Part shown: positions 8,580 to 17,702 of the stretch, piece by piece | How positions within the stretch are numbered: the first letter of the stretch is position 1 | How the letters are laid out: every line of letters begins with the position of its first letter | Assembly: GCF_022749515.1 (NCBI RefSeq) | Contig: NZ_CP094242.1 | Span: 2,232,001 to 2,296,000, forward strand | Reading direction: 5' to 3' | Source of the DNA: Morococcus cerebrosus | Lineage (GTDB): Bacteria; Pseudomonadota; Gammaproteobacteria; Burkholderiales; Neisseriaceae | DNA length: 64,000 bases | The notes under the pieces: model-generated | Database searches by the model: none | What the model was told of the DNA's origin: nothing | What the model saw: the letters and a program-made list of their open reading frames with translations, nothing else | Made by a program: the position numbers and the translations under genes

Positions 8580-10223
8580 ATGATGATACCCACTCTGCTC
8601 GCTATGCGCGACTTTTCCAGAATGCGCGAAATTATTACCGTACTGACGAAATACGGCTTGGGCGGCTTTGTTCAGCGTATCCGTTTGAGCGCGGCGGGCG
8701 GGGACGAAGTGCATCCCGACAGCCGTTATATGAGTACGCCGCGACGCTTTCGCAAAGCGTTTGAAGAGCTGGGGCCGACCTTCGTCAAACTCGGTCAGGT
8801 ATTGTCCACGCGGGTCGATATTTTCGGGGCGGAGTGGATTGAAGAGTTTGAACAACTGCAAAGCAACGTCGCGCCGATACCGTCGTCTGAAATCTATACT
8901 TTGGTCGAAGCCTATCTGGGCAAACCCGTTTCCGAAGTGTTCCGCAGCATAGACCCGAAACCCGCAGGCAGCGCGTCGGTAGCGCAGGTACACCGTGCCG
9001 AACTTTTAGACGGAACCGCCGTCGCCGTCAAAGTCAAACGTCCCGACATCGAGCCGGTCATTCAGGCGGATTTGCGGATTTTGAACCATCTTGCCAGACT
9101 GATGGAATCCGAAATCCCCGAAGTGCGCCGTTACCAGCCGGTATTGATGGTCGCCTATTTTGCCAAAAGTCTGGCGAAGGAAACCGATTTATCAGTAGAG
9201 CTGCGCTATATGCAGCGCTTCGGTCAGACCTTTTCAGACGACCCCTTGGTCCGCATTCCCGCCGTCTATCCCGACATTTCCAACCGGCACATCCTCGTAC
9301 AAGACTACATCGGCGGCACGCTCCTGAAAGACGCCGACCTCGAAACCATGCCCCACACCTTGCGCAGCGCTCTTGCCGGACGGATTACCGACACCCTCTT
9401 CACCATGATGCTGCGGCAAGGCTTTTTTCATGCCGACCCCCATCCGGGCAACATCTTCATCAACGACAACGGCGGCATCACCTTCATCGACTTCGGGCTG
9501 GTCGGACACCTCGGCAACACCCGCCGCCGCGAAATCCTCAACCTCATTAACGCCCTGACCAACAACGACGCACTGCTCATCCAATACGTCCTCAGCGACT
9601 GGGCGCAGGGCGATTTGCCCGATGAAAACCTGCTCGGCGCAGACGTTTTGGAAATGCTGCTCAACTACGAACACACCGCCGTCCGCGACCTGCGCGTCAG
9701 CCAAGTCATCAACGACATCACCTCCATCATGCGCCGTCACGGACTGACCCTGCCCGGCGACCTCGTGATGCTTTTCAAAACCCTCATCACCCTCGAAGGC
9801 GTCGTCAAACGGCTAGACGGCAGTGTCGAACTGCTCGAACGCGCCAAGCCCATCACCGAAGCCGCCGTCAAAGAACAAGCCTCCGCCGCCCACATCGCCC
9901 GCAATGCCAAAACGCAACTGCGCACCCTGTTGCAAATGGCAGGGGCGCTGCCGCAAGACTTCTTCAGACTGACCAGAATGCTGCAAAAAGGCAAGCTCGG
10001 CGTTACCCTGGACCTCAAGCACTCAGACCGCATCAGCCATCAAATCGACAGCGCCGCCAACCGCCTGACCATGGGCATCGTAACCGCCGCCTTGATTATC
10101 GGCTCGTCCATCGTCATGAGCATAGAAACCGGCCCCAAGTTTATCGGCTTCGTCGGCTACCTGATCGCCTTCGCCAACAGTCTGTGGATTATCTGGTCGG
10201 TGTGGCGGTCGGGGAAACACTAG
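8580..10223 (+). CDS. ubiB: UbiB/ABC1 atypical kinase-like protein
   Basis: ATPase-type protein-kinase-like factor needed for aerobic ubiquinone biosynthesis, membrane anchored. The 547 residues carry the ABC1 hallmark KxGQ (K70-L-G-Q73 in FVKLGQVLSTR), the Ala-rich nucleotide loop PAGSASVAQVHRA, HADPHPGNIF as catalytic loop and ITFIDFGLVG as the Mg-binding DFG equivalent. Two hydrophobic helices at the C-terminus (about 500-545) fit the family. ATG-ATG tandem starts at 8580 leave the first residue uncertain. An uptake sequence near 9233 encodes SDDP. Confidence 0.93.
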   Translation: MMIPTLLAMRDFSRMREIITVLTKYGLGGFVQRIRLSAAGGDEVHPDSRYMSTPRRFRKAFEELGPTFVKLGQVLSTRVDIFGAEWIEEFEQLQSNVAPIPSSEIYTLVEAYLGKPVSEVFRSIDPKPAGSASVAQVHRAELLDGTAVAVKVKRPDIEPVIQADLRILNHLARLMESEIPEVRRYQPVLMVAYFAKSLAKETDLSVELRYMQRFGQTFSDDPLVRIPAVYPDISNRHILVQDYIGGTLLKDADLETMPHTLRSALAGRITDTLFTMMLRQGFFHADPHPGNIFINDNGGITFIDFGLVGHLGNTRRREILNLINALTNNDALLIQYVLSDWAQGDLPDENLLGADVLEMLLNYEHTAVRDLRVSQVINDITSIMRRHGLTLPGDLVMLFKTLITLEGVVKRLDGSVELLERAKPITEAAVKEQASAAHIARNAKTQLRTLLQMAGALPQDFFRLTRMLQKGKLGVTLDLKHSDRISHQIDSAANRLTMGIVTAALIIGSSIVMSIETGPKFIGFVGYLIAFANSLWIIWSVWRSGKH

Positions 10224-10260
10224 CCTCACGTTTTCTCAAATCATCAATCAGCTCAAGAAC

Positions 10261-10319
10261 AAAAAGGTCGTCTGAAAACCAAGGGCGCAGGTTTCGCCAA
10301 AACGTTTTCAGACGACCTT
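10261..10319 (+). terminator. Uptake-sequence hairpin terminator after ubiB
   Basis: AAAAAGGTCGTCTGAAAAC and GTTTTCAGACGACCTT form an inverted pair around a roughly 25-base loop, between ubiB and hslO. Confidence 0.6.
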
Positions 10320-10382
10320 GATTTCCCTGCGGACGCAACCATATAGCCGTCAACCCGTCATCCAGATATAACAGAGGAATTT

Positions 10383-11288
10383 ATGCCGCAAACCCAGATC
10401 AACCACGCAGACATCCGCACCCGCTTCATCTTCGACGATATGCCCGTTCGCGGCCTGCACGTCCGCCTTGAAAACGTATGGACACACATCGTCGGACAAA
10501 AACACTATCCCGCCGCCATCCGCCGCGCCTTAGGCGAACTCCTTGCCGCAGGCGCGCTTCTGTCCGGCAACCTCAAAACCGACGGCACGCTCATCGTTCA
10601 AGTTCAAGGACAAGGTCGTCTGAAAATGCTCGTCGTCGAGGCTACTTCCGACCAAACTGTCCGCGCCACCGCACGCTGGGACGAAACCGCCGACATCAAC
10701 GACGACGAAAGCCTGACCGACCTTCTCGGCAGCAACAGCGTCTTCGTCCTCACCCTTCAGCCCAAAGACGCAGAACCTTGGCAGGGTGTCGTCCCGCTCG
10801 AAGGCAGCAGCATCGCCCAAATGCTTATCAACTACACCAAACGCTCCGAACAGCTCGATACCCAAATCGTCCTTGCCTCATCGGACGATGCCTGCGGCGG
10901 ACTTTTGGTGCAACGCCTGCCTGAGACAGAACCTGACGCGGCATCATGGGAACACGTCAGCACACTGGTTCAAACCCTGACTCCCGAAGAACTGACCGGA
11001 CTGGACGCACAACACGTCCTCTACCGTCTCTTCCACGAAACCCCTCCGCGCGTCTTCGATCCCGAAAATATCGAATTCGCCTGCACCTGTTCGCGCGGAA
11101 AAGTCAGCGATATGCTGCTTATGCTGGGCGGCGAAGAAGTCGGCGGCGTGGTCGCCGAACAAGGCAGCATCCAAATCGACTGCGACTTCTGCCATGCCAA
11201 ATACGTCTTTGACGAAACCGATGTCAACGCCCTCTTCGGTGCCGATGTCGTCAACGCCGTCCTAGACGAAGCCAAGCGTCTGCAATAA
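10383..11288 (+). CDS. hslO: Redox-regulated chaperone Hsp33
   Basis: Holdase activated by oxidation (hypochlorite, peroxide plus heat) in the cytoplasm. The 301 residues have the Hsp33 N-terminal fold and the four zinc-binding cysteines in the order CxC...CxxC: C234, C236, C267 and C270. All switch residues are present. It starts at an ATG with AGAGGAATTT just upstream. An in-frame uptake sequence near 10613 encodes GRLK. Confidence 0.95.
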   Translation: MPQTQINHADIRTRFIFDDMPVRGLHVRLENVWTHIVGQKHYPAAIRRALGELLAAGALLSGNLKTDGTLIVQVQGQGRLKMLVVEATSDQTVRATARWDETADINDDESLTDLLGSNSVFVLTLQPKDAEPWQGVVPLEGSSIAQMLINYTKRSEQLDTQIVLASSDDACGGLLVQRLPETEPDAASWEHVSTLVQTLTPEELTGLDAQHVLYRLFHETPPRVFDPENIEFACTCSRGKVSDMLLMLGGEEVGGVVAEQGSIQIDCDFCHAKYVFDETDVNALFGADVVNAVLDEAKRLQ

Positions 11289-11314
11289 ACATCAACACTT
11301 AATATTAATTAAGC

Positions 11315-11356
11315 AAAGGTCGTCTGAAACCGATTTTAGGTTTCAGACGACCTTTT
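11315..11356. terminator. Bidirectional uptake-sequence terminator (hslO / mscL)
   Basis: AAAGGTCGTCTGAAACC pairs with GGTTTCAGACGACCTTT between the convergent hslO and mscL genes, with T-rich flank on the plus side and A-rich on the other, so it can serve both. Confidence 0.75.
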
Positions 11357-11375
11357 ATTTCAAATCTTCAAAAGA

Positions 11376-11825
11376 TTATTTTTTGTTCAGAGAGTCGCGG
11401 ATTTCGCGCAACAGCAATACTTCTTCGCTAGGCTCTGCAGGTGCTTCTTCTGCTGCAGCAGTAGCTTCGGCTTTTTTCATAGCGTTCAGTGCTTTGATAA
11501 CGGTGAAAATCGCAGCAGCAATGATCAGGAAGCTGATGATGGCGTTGATGAACAGACCGATGTTCAGAGTAACGGCACCGGCTGCTTGAGCGGCTGCCAA
11601 GCTGGCATAGCCGCCTTCCGGAGCGGCTTGTGCGCCGTCTTTCAGGGTGATGAACAGGTTGGAGAAGTCAACGCCGCCGATCAACAGACCGATAGGGGGC
11701 ATGATTACGTCGTCAACCAAAGATTTAACGATGCCGCTAAACGCAGTACCGACGACCATACCGACTGCCAAGTCGATAACGTTGCCGCGCATAATAAATT
11801 GTTTGAATTCTGAAGCAATAGACAT
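11376..11825 (-). CDS. mscL: Large-conductance mechanosensitive channel MscL
   Basis: Osmotic safety valve of the inner membrane. The 149 residues start [26 protein letters not shown], which is the N-terminal helix and first pore-lining membrane segment. The second membrane segment is about residues 75-100 ([19 protein letters not shown]), and the C-terminal [13 protein letters not shown] helix bundle is also typical. The start at 11825 is set by a strong AGGAGG 6 bases upstream; the frame is open further but has no supporting site. The C-terminal region carries an Ala/Glu-rich insert ([14 protein letters not shown]). Confidence 0.95.
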   Translation of the reverse strand: MSIASEFKQFIMRGNVIDLAVGMVVGTAFSGIVKSLVDDVIMPPIGLLIGGVDFSNLFITLKDGAQAAPEGGYASLAAAQAAGAVTLNIGLFINAIISFLIIAAAIFTVIKALNAMKKAEATAAAEEAPAEPSEEVLLLREIRDSLNKK

Positions 11826-12026
11826 AAATGTCCTCCTGTATGTTTGTGGATAATTTTGTGGATAATAGAGTGAAATTTTTAAAAAAGCGCATCCGAAGCG
11901 ACGGACGGGCTTTTCCAAACCGGCAGGCATGGTATCGTGTTATTTGTTAAACAAATGTTATAAAAGTTAAAATTTGTTTTTATGACAAAATTCCCGAAAT
12001 ATGCCGCCTTTTATATGAAAAAAGAA

Positions 12027-12073
12027 CCGTCTGAAATCAGAGTGTAACTTTTTTACACCACTTATTCAGACGG
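12027..12073 (-). terminator. Terminator of fabI built from a variant uptake-sequence core
   Basis: CCGTCTGAA and TTCAGACGG form the outer stem and GTGTAA/TTACAC a nested inner stem. The core has CCGTCTGAA instead of the local TCGTCTGAA, that is, it lacks the C-to-T change typical of this genome. Confidence 0.6.
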
Positions 12074-12119
12074 ATTTTTGCGTAATAAGTTGTCGTTTTC
12101 TACGAAATATTACAAATAA

Positions 12120-12908
12120 TTACGCCTCTTCATCGTTCAGGGCGTTGATGCTGTAACCGCCGTCAACATAAGTGATTTCGCCGGTAATGCCTGAAGAGAG
12201 TTCGGAGAGCAGGAAGGCGGCGGTGTTGCCGACTTCGTCGATGGTTACATTGCGACCGAGCGGGTTGTGGGAAGCGACGTGTCCCAAAAGTTTGCTGAAA
12301 TCGGCAATGCCGGAGGCAGCGAGGGTTTTGATCGGACCGGCGGAAATGCCGTTGCAACGGATGCCTTCTTTGCCCAAGCAGGCGGCGGTAAAGCGGATGC
12401 CTGCTTCGAGGCTGGCTTTTGCCATGCCCATGACGTTGTAGTTGGGAATCGCACGAACCGCGCCCAAGTAGCTCAGGGCGACGATGGCGGAGTTTCTGCC
12501 GCGCATCATCGGACGGGCGGCTTTTGCCAATGCGGGCAGGCTGTATGCGGAAATTTCGTGTGCGGTGTTAAACGCTTCGCGGCTGATGCTGTCGAGGAAG
12601 TCGCCGCTCAAGGCTTCTTTCGGTGCGAAGCCGATGGAGTGGACGAGGCCGTCCAAGCCGTCCCAATGTTTGCCCAAATCGGCGAAAACTTGGTTGATTT
12701 CGTCGTCGCTGGCGACATCGCAGCGGAACACGAGTTCGGAACCCAATTCGGCGGCCATTTTGCGGACGCGCTCTTCCAGTTTGTCAACAACGTAAGTAAA
12801 CGCCAAATCCGCGCCTTGTTCGCGGCAGGCTTTGGCAATGCCGTAAGCGATGGAACGCTCGGAAATCATGCCGGTGATCAGGATTTTTTTACCTTGCAGA
12901 AAACCCAT
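12120..12908 (-). CDS. fabI: Enoyl-[acyl-carrier-protein] reductase (NADH)
   Basis: Last step of the type II fatty-acid elongation cycle; the triclosan target. The 262 residues of this short-chain dehydrogenase start [25 protein letters not shown]. Catalytic residues Tyr147, Tyr157 and Lys164 are visible in [19 protein letters not shown]. The start at 12908 has AAAGGAC upstream and matches the family N-terminus. The reading frame is open to 13307, but that extension resembles nothing and overlaps orn on the other strand. Confidence 0.96.
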   Translation of the reverse strand: MGFLQGKKILITGMISERSIAYGIAKACREQGADLAFTYVVDKLEERVRKMAAELGSELVFRCDVASDDEINQVFADLGKHWDGLDGLVHSIGFAPKEALSGDFLDSISREAFNTAHEISAYSLPALAKAARPMMRGRNSAIVALSYLGAVRAIPNYNVMGMAKASLEAGIRFTAACLGKEGIRCNGISAGPIKTLAASGIADFSKLLGHVASHNPLGRNVTIDEVGNTAAFLLSELSSGITGEITYVDGGYSINALNDEEA

Positions 12909-13020
12909 TTTTTGTCCTTTAAAGTGTGGTATTGCGGTTTGATGAAACTGGGCATTATAGCAAACTGGGGCGGTTTCGGTATAGAAAACAAGAGATAACC
13001 TGTCGTCCTGACGGAAAACG

Positions 13021-13053
13021 AAGGTCGTCTGAAACTTTTTCAGACGACCTTTG
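13021..13053. repeat. Inverted uptake-sequence pair between fabI and orn
   Basis: AAGGTCGTCTGAAA and TTTCAGACGACCTT sit 5 bases apart between divergent genes, where no terminator is needed. It is therefore more likely uptake sequence than a transcription signal. Confidence 0.6.
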
Positions 13054-13097
13054 CACGTCAAATCCCTTATAATGCCGCCCATTGTTTTCAACGAAAA

Positions 13098-13109
13098 AGG
13101 TCGTCTGAA
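13098..13109 (+). promoter_or_regulatory. Uptake sequence doubling as the orn ribosome-binding region
   Basis: AGGTCGTCTGAA ends exactly one base before the ATG of orn. Its AAGG start lies 9-12 bases upstream of the start codon, in place of a separate Shine-Dalgarno sequence, so one 12-mer appears to serve two functions. Confidence 0.55.
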
Positions 13110-13658
13110 ATGACTCAAAACGCAAGCAACCTCTGCTGGCTCGATATGGAAATGACCGGGCTTGACCCCGAACGCGAACGCATTATCGAAGTCGCCATGA
13201 TTATCACCGACTCCGATTTGAACGTCTTGGCGCAGTCCGAAGTTTATGTCGTCCACCAAAGCGACGAACTGCTCGACGGCATGGACGAATGGAACACCGC
13301 CACCCACGGTCGTACAGGATTAACCCGGCGCGTGCGCGAATCGCAACTCACCGAAGCGGAAGTGGAGCAGAAACTGCTGGACTTTATCGCGCAATGGATT
13401 CCCGAAAAAGCCACGCCTATGTGCGGCAATTCCATCCATCAAGACCGCCGCTTCATGGTCAAATACATGCCGCGCCTCGAAGCGTATTTCCACTACCGCA
13501 ATCTGGACGTATCCACCCTGAAAGAACTCGCCAAACGTTGGAATCCGCCCGTTGCCAAAGGCGTGATAAAACGCGGTTCGCATCAGGCTTTGGACGACAT
13601 TCTCGAAAGCATCGAGGAAATGCGCTACTACCGCGAAACCTTCTTGAAACTGCCTTAA
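13110..13658 (+). CDS. orn: Oligoribonuclease
   Basis: 3'-5' exoribonuclease that degrades 2-5-mers at the end of RNA decay and also pGpG. The 182 residues belong to the DEDDh family: [10 protein letters not shown] supplies Asp and Glu, [10 protein letters not shown] the second Asp, and the terminal [11 protein letters not shown] the His and last Asp. Length is normal. The leader is an uptake sequence abutting the ATG, and another uptake-sequence hairpin terminates the gene. Essential in several proteobacteria. Confidence 0.96.
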   Translation: MTQNASNLCWLDMEMTGLDPERERIIEVAMIITDSDLNVLAQSEVYVVHQSDELLDGMDEWNTATHGRTGLTRRVRESQLTEAEVEQKLLDFIAQWIPEKATPMCGNSIHQDRRFMVKYMPRLEAYFHYRNLDVSTLKELAKRWNPPVAKGVIKRGSHQALDDILESIEEMRYYRETFLKLP

Positions 13659-13684
13659 ATCCTTGCCAATACAAGCAACAATAC

Positions 13685-13734
13685 AAAAAGGTCGTCTGAA
13701 AGCCTTAAACCCATTCTTTCAGACGACCTTTTTA
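13685..13734 (+). terminator. Uptake-sequence hairpin terminator after orn
   Basis: AAAAAGGTCGTCTGAAAG pairs with CTTTCAGACGACCTTTTT and ends in a T run, as an intrinsic terminator should. Confidence 0.75.
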
Positions 13735-13932
13735 CATTTTGAAAGTCTGTGTAGCGCGCTTACGTCAGTCATACACCCTCCCGAAATCTACGCATCTCCT
13801 GCCAAATGCTACCGTATCAATGCGGCAAACCGACAAAAATACCGGTTCCAAATTTCAAGATTCTGAACAAACGCTGACACACAATTACAGAAAACAGTAT
13901 AATACACTACTCAAAATGCCTATTCCGATGCC

Positions 13933-15315
13933 ATGACCATCATTCCCAAACGATTATCGCTGCAAGATATCGTCCCGACAGAACCCCCTTTCGAGGGCAA
14001 TCTTCGGGACTTTTTGCCTTTGCAGCAAATCATGAAAGACGGGAACGAAGAAGCGGTATACCGTATGTGCGGCATGCTGCTTGGCGGCAAGGAAAACCGC
14101 AGGGCATTATCAGGCGTAGAATACATCGCATCCAGAGAGTTTCCGGATACGGCATACAGGTTGCTGCACTGGAGCGACCGTTTCGGACTGTCTGCCGACA
14201 AACTGCTGGATGCTTACGCAGATTTCGGTGAACGCGGGTTCTTAGCGGCGCAAACCGCGCTGATGCGTTATTACGCAGAACGCAACGACCTGCAATTTCT
14301 CTATTGGGCACAATGCGCCGCCCCGCAATCCCCTGAAGCGCAATACCTTATCGCGCGGCAGTATGCCCTGGCGGATAATTGGGAAAAGGCGCTAAATTGG
14401 TACAACCAGGCAGCCTCCCAGGGCTGGTCGCAGGCATGCCTGCAATTAGGGAAATCCTTCCTTTACGGCTGCGGCGTTTCTGCCGATTCTGCGCAGGCAG
14501 AAGTCTATTTGGAATATGCCGCCGAACACGGCTGGGTCGAAGCACAAATCCTGCTGGCAGATTTATTGGCTGCAAAAGGAAACCAAGACGCCCTGTCTTG
14601 GTACAGGCTTGCCGCCGTTCAGGGCAATGCGGCGGCACAAACCGCCCTGGCACGGCAATATCTGACCGGCAAGCTGACCGACCGCGACCCGTTACAGGCA
14701 TTCAAATACGCCAGAACCGCCGCAGACAGGCAGTTTCCGGACGCGTTATGCCTGATGGGCGACCTCTGCCGCTACGGACTGGGCATACGCCCCGACTTAT
14801 CCGCCGCGCAACAATACTACCGCCACGCCGCCGCATTGGGCAGCATGGCCGCCGTACAGAAGCTGCTCAGCGAGGCCGCCCTGCACCAACCCGAACATTA
14901 CGAAAAACTCAAATCCGAAGCCTTGCAGCGTCAGGAAACCGAGCAGCTTTGCCGCTCTGCCGCCGCCTGCCTTGACGGCATCGGACAAAAAAAAGACTAC
15001 GCGCGCGCACGACAGCTTTATCTGGAAGCCGCCGTCTGCAATCATGCCGATGCAGCAGCCGGTTTGGGCAAAATCTATTATCACGGTCTGGGCATTCCTG
15101 CCGATGCTGGTTCGGCGGCGTACTGGTTCGGCATAGCGGCGGAACAAAACCATCCTGAAGCGCAATATTATTCTGCATTCCTCCTCTACCACGGACAAGG
15201 TACCGCCATGAATGTTCCCGCCGCCTACGATTACCTTCAGGCGGCAGCAGACAACGGATATGGCAACCCGCAGGAACTCAGGGCAATATTGGAGCAATGG
15301 CAGTGCGAACGTTGA
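13933..15315 (+). CDS. Sel1-like repeat (TPR-type) protein
   Basis: A 460-residue protein with at least eight Sel1-type helical repeats from about residue 105 to the end, recognisable as A...G...A...L...Y..G.GV..D...A..Y...AA..G (for example LQLGKSFLYGCGVSADSAQAEVYLEYAAEHG, LCLMGDLCRYGLGIRPD, AGLGKIYYHGLGIPADAGSAAYWF). There is no signal peptide or membrane segment, so it is predicted cytoplasmic. The first 100 residues are less repetitive. Sel1 proteins are scaffolds for protein interaction; no partner is implied by the neighbours. Monocistronic. Confidence 0.85.
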   Translation: MTIIPKRLSLQDIVPTEPPFEGNLRDFLPLQQIMKDGNEEAVYRMCGMLLGGKENRRALSGVEYIASREFPDTAYRLLHWSDRFGLSADKLLDAYADFGERGFLAAQTALMRYYAERNDLQFLYWAQCAAPQSPEAQYLIARQYALADNWEKALNWYNQAASQGWSQACLQLGKSFLYGCGVSADSAQAEVYLEYAAEHGWVEAQILLADLLAAKGNQDALSWYRLAAVQGNAAAQTALARQYLTGKLTDRDPLQAFKYARTAADRQFPDALCLMGDLCRYGLGIRPDLSAAQQYYRHAAALGSMAAVQKLLSEAALHQPEHYEKLKSEALQRQETEQLCRSAAACLDGIGQKKDYARARQLYLEAAVCNHADAAAGLGKIYYHGLGIPADAGSAAYWFGIAAEQNHPEAQYYSAFLLYHGQGTAMNVPAAYDYLQAAADNGYGNPQELRAILEQWQCER

Positions 15316-15350
15316 AGATAAGCCGCCGTTGATTTCCATCCGGGAATAAT

Positions 15351-15386
15351 AAAAGGTCGTCTGAAAAAGTTTTCAGACGACCTTTT
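15351..15386. terminator. Bidirectional uptake-sequence terminator
   Basis: AAAAGGTCGTCTGAAAA and its complement lie between the convergent Sel1-repeat and symporter genes, with only a few bases of loop. Confidence 0.75.
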
Positions 15387-15404
15387 GTCTTTTGCCGAAC
15401 TCTT

Positions 15405-16364
15405 TTAATCGGATAATTCCGCTTTCGATTCTTTATCTGCTTTCGCCGACCAATAAGATGCAAGCAGCGAGCCGGAAATGTTGTGCCACACGCTGAACAG
15501 CGCGCTAGGTACGGCGACGACAGGGGCAGCGGCAAAATGCGCGGCCGCCAATGCCGCACCCAAACCGGAATTCTGCATACCGACTTCGATAGCGAGCGTT
15601 TTTTGCGCATCGTACGGCAGCTTGCAGATTTTGGCTGCAAAGAAGCCGAGCAGGTAGCCGATGCCGTTGTGCAATACCACGACACCGAAAATCAACAGCC
15701 CGCTCTCAATAATTTTACCTTTGCTCGCGCCGACGACCGCACCGATAATCAACACAATGGCAACCACAGAAACCAAAGGCAAGGCAGCGGCAGCGCGTTC
15801 GGTCTGTTTGCGGAACACAGTATGTGCAACCACGCCGAGCGCGATGGGCAACAACACCATTTGAACAATGGAAACAAACATCGCCTGCGCATTGATGTCG
15901 AGCATTTTACCTGCCAAAAGCAGGAAAATAGCAGGCGTCAGCAGCGGAGCCAGCAAGGTGGAAGCCGATGTAACTGCGACGGACAAGGCAACGTTGCCGC
16001 GCGCCAAAAAAGTCATCACATTGGAGGCCGTACCACCCGGACAGCAGCCGACCAAAATCACGCCCACGGCAACTTCAGCAGGCAAATTTAACAACTTGAC
16101 CAAAAAATAGGCAGTCAGCGGCATAATGATAAACTGCGCTGCCACGCCGATAAGGACGGCTTTTGGATGACTGGCGACAATTTTAAAATCTGACGGCGTC
16201 AGCGTCAGCCCCATGCCGAACATAATGATGCCCAAAAGCCAAGTGATGTAAGGCAGTACCCACTTGAACAATTCGGGATCGAAGAAAGCAACGGCGGCGC
16301 ACAATGCCGCCCAAAATGAGAAGGTTTTGCCGACAAAGTGGCTGATTCGTGCAATAGTGTTCAT
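15405..16364 (-). CDS. Bile acid:sodium symporter family transporter (ASBT_NM type)
   Basis: A 319-residue inner-membrane protein of about 10 segments, strikingly close to the crystallised meningococcal ASBT homologue. It shares [30 protein letters not shown], the [24 protein letters not shown] block and [10 protein letters not shown], which in that protein line the two Na+ sites. Physiological substrate in Neisseria is unsettled (pantoate or another organic anion is plausible). The start at 16364 ([16 protein letters not shown]) matches that homologue; upstream in-frame codons to 16469 are not conserved. Confidence 0.9.
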   Translation of the reverse strand: MNTIARISHFVGKTFSFWAALCAAVAFFDPELFKWVLPYITWLLGIIMFGMGLTLTPSDFKIVASHPKAVLIGVAAQFIIMPLTAYFLVKLLNLPAEVAVGVILVGCCPGGTASNVMTFLARGNVALSVAVTSASTLLAPLLTPAIFLLLAGKMLDINAQAMFVSIVQMVLLPIALGVVAHTVFRKQTERAAAALPLVSVVAIVLIIGAVVGASKGKIIESGLLIFGVVVLHNGIGYLLGFFAAKICKLPYDAQKTLAIEVGMQNSGLGAALAAAHFAAAPVVAVPSALFSVWHNISGSLLASYWSAKADKESKAELSD

Positions 16365-16516
16365 AAATAGTATGTGCGGTACGGTTGATAAGATTATTGA
16401 TAAGGAGAACAGTGAAATAAAGCAACACACAAACATCAAAATCTGTTTGGCCGTTGATATTTGTTTCACATCCGTCTAAACGCGAAGCATACACGGCTTT
16501 GTAACGGGATGTAAAG

Positions 16517-16549
16517 AAAAGGTCGTCTGAAACGTTTCAGACGACCTTT
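16517..16549 (-). terminator. Uptake-sequence hairpin terminator after rnhB
   Basis: AAAGGTCGTCTGAAACG pairs with CGTTTCAGACGACCTTT with almost no loop, just past the rnhB stop. Confidence 0.7.
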
Positions 16550-16562
16550 AATCCATTCTGCC

Positions 16563-17153
16563 TCACTCAAACAACCTGCCCTGCGCCAGCAACGCCTTCA
16601 CGGGTGCGAAATCGCGTCGGTGTTCAGGCAATACGCCGTATCGCTGCAAGGCTTCGAGGTGTTGCGCCGTGCCGTAGCCTTTGTGTTTGTCGAAACCGTA
16701 TTGCGGATAACGTTCCGCCAACGCATACATCTCGGCATCGCGCGCGGTTTTGGCGAGGACGGAGGCGGCGGAGATTTCGATGATTTTGCTGTCGCCCTTG
16801 ACGACGGCTTCGGCGGAAATGCCCAAATCTTTCGGAACGCGGTTGCCGTCTATCAATACCTTATCCGGCACGACCGCCAACCCGTGTACGGCACGGCTCA
16901 TTGCCAGCATGGTGGCGTGCAGGATATTGAGTTCGGCGATTTCTTCGGGCGACGCGGAGGCGACGCTCCACGAAACGGCTTGTTCTTTGATCAACACCGC
17001 CAAAGCATCGCGCTTTTTCTCGCTGAGTTTTTTCGAATCGGTCAGGCCGGGCAAGTCGTAACGTTCGGGCAGGATGACGGCGGCGGCGAACACGCTGCCG
17101 ACCAGCGGTCCGCGCCCTGCTTCGTCCACGCCCGCAAGGAGGATGGGAGACAT
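16563..17153 (-). CDS. rnhB: Ribonuclease HII
   Basis: Cleaves RNA in RNA/DNA hybrids and single ribonucleotides in duplex DNA. The 196 residues contain the type 2 signature [12 protein letters not shown] with catalytic Asp10-Glu11, [10 protein letters not shown], and [10 protein letters not shown] for the third Asp. Length is normal. Located downstream of lpxB on the same strand but separated by about 550 bp of repeats, so probably separately transcribed. Confidence 0.95.
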   Translation of the reverse strand: MSPILLAGVDEAGRGPLVGSVFAAAVILPERYDLPGLTDSKKLSEKKRDALAVLIKEQAVSWSVASASPEEIAELNILHATMLAMSRAVHGLAVVPDKVLIDGNRVPKDLGISAEAVVKGDSKIIEISAASVLAKTARDAEMYALAERYPQYGFDKHKGYGTAQHLEALQRYGVLPEHRRDFAPVKALLAQGRLFE

Positions 17154-17351
17154 ATAGTTTCAGTGATACGGTTCGGTTAACGGGAGAGGTCGTCTGAAAA
17201 GGTTTTCAGACGACCTTTTAAATGATATGGCGGGTTCGAATAAAAAATAATGTCGGGTTTACTGCCATTATTTTTATCTGTACGGGAGCAGCGACAGTTT
17301 TGCATGGAACCAAAGCCCGCCCTGCCCTATTTTTATGCGGTGAAACGGTTT

Positions 17352-17373
17352 TCGTGGGCAAAGCCCACGCTAC
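17352..17373 (-). repeat. Solitary terminus of the GTAGCGTGGGC repeat
   Basis: TCGTGGGCAAAGCCCACG continues into CTAC, the reverse-orientation arm of the repeat; no partner arm is found within about 150 bp on either side. The core GTGGGC-AAA-GCCCAC is itself a small palindrome. Confidence 0.6.
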
Positions 17374-17460
17374 AAAAATGGGCCTGTCAGTTTCGGTCGG
17401 ACAGACAAGCCATATAGCCAATTCACTTCATCTTTGATACGGCACCTATCGCCCGCCGTC

Positions 17461-17555
17461 ATTCCCGCACAGGCGGGAATCCAGTCCTCAACTATTCAGA
17501 ACTATTTAAAGATTGTCATCATTTCAAACTTCTAGATTCCCGCCTGTGCGGGAAT
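17461..17555. repeat. dRS3-flanked unit (NIME-type repeat)
   Basis: The 20-bp palindromic repeats ATTCCCGC-N4-GCGGGAAT at 17461-17480 and 17536-17555 bracket a 55-bp interior. This is the arrangement of neisserial intergenic mosaic elements, in which dRS3 copies alternate with RS segments. Confidence 0.8.
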
Positions 17556-17702
17556 GACGGCGCGTGGTTTTCTGATTTGAATTTACTGCAAAACCATCAG
17601 ATTCAGCCCGCAGGTCGGACATGCTCTTTATCAGGCAATAAGTATCAGAGGTCGTCTGAAAGCGTAGCTTCAACGAAGTGAAAACGAGTGCAGCGGGTTT
17701 CG

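Larger units (their letters stand above)
17154..17702. other. rnhB-lpxB repeat-rich intergenic region
   Basis: No gene seen in 549 bases. Contents in order: an inverted uptake-sequence pair (about 17187-17220), a solitary arm of the GTAGCGTGGGC repeat in reverse orientation (17352-17373), two dRS3 repeats bracketing 55 bp (17461-17555) and an uptake sequence near 17650. This is a typical neisserial mosaic of small repeats. Confidence 0.6.

Noticed and set aside
12909..13307. N-terminal extension of fabI (to 395 residues)
   Set aside because: The extension is unlike any FabI and overlaps orn on the other strand; the ATG at 12908 has a ribosome site and the family N-terminus.
17461..17555. Possible CRISPR array from regularly spaced palindromic repeats
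   Set aside because: Only two repeats per site with the 20-bp dRS3 palindrome and the same 55-bp spacing; no cas genes; matches neisserial NIME repeats.
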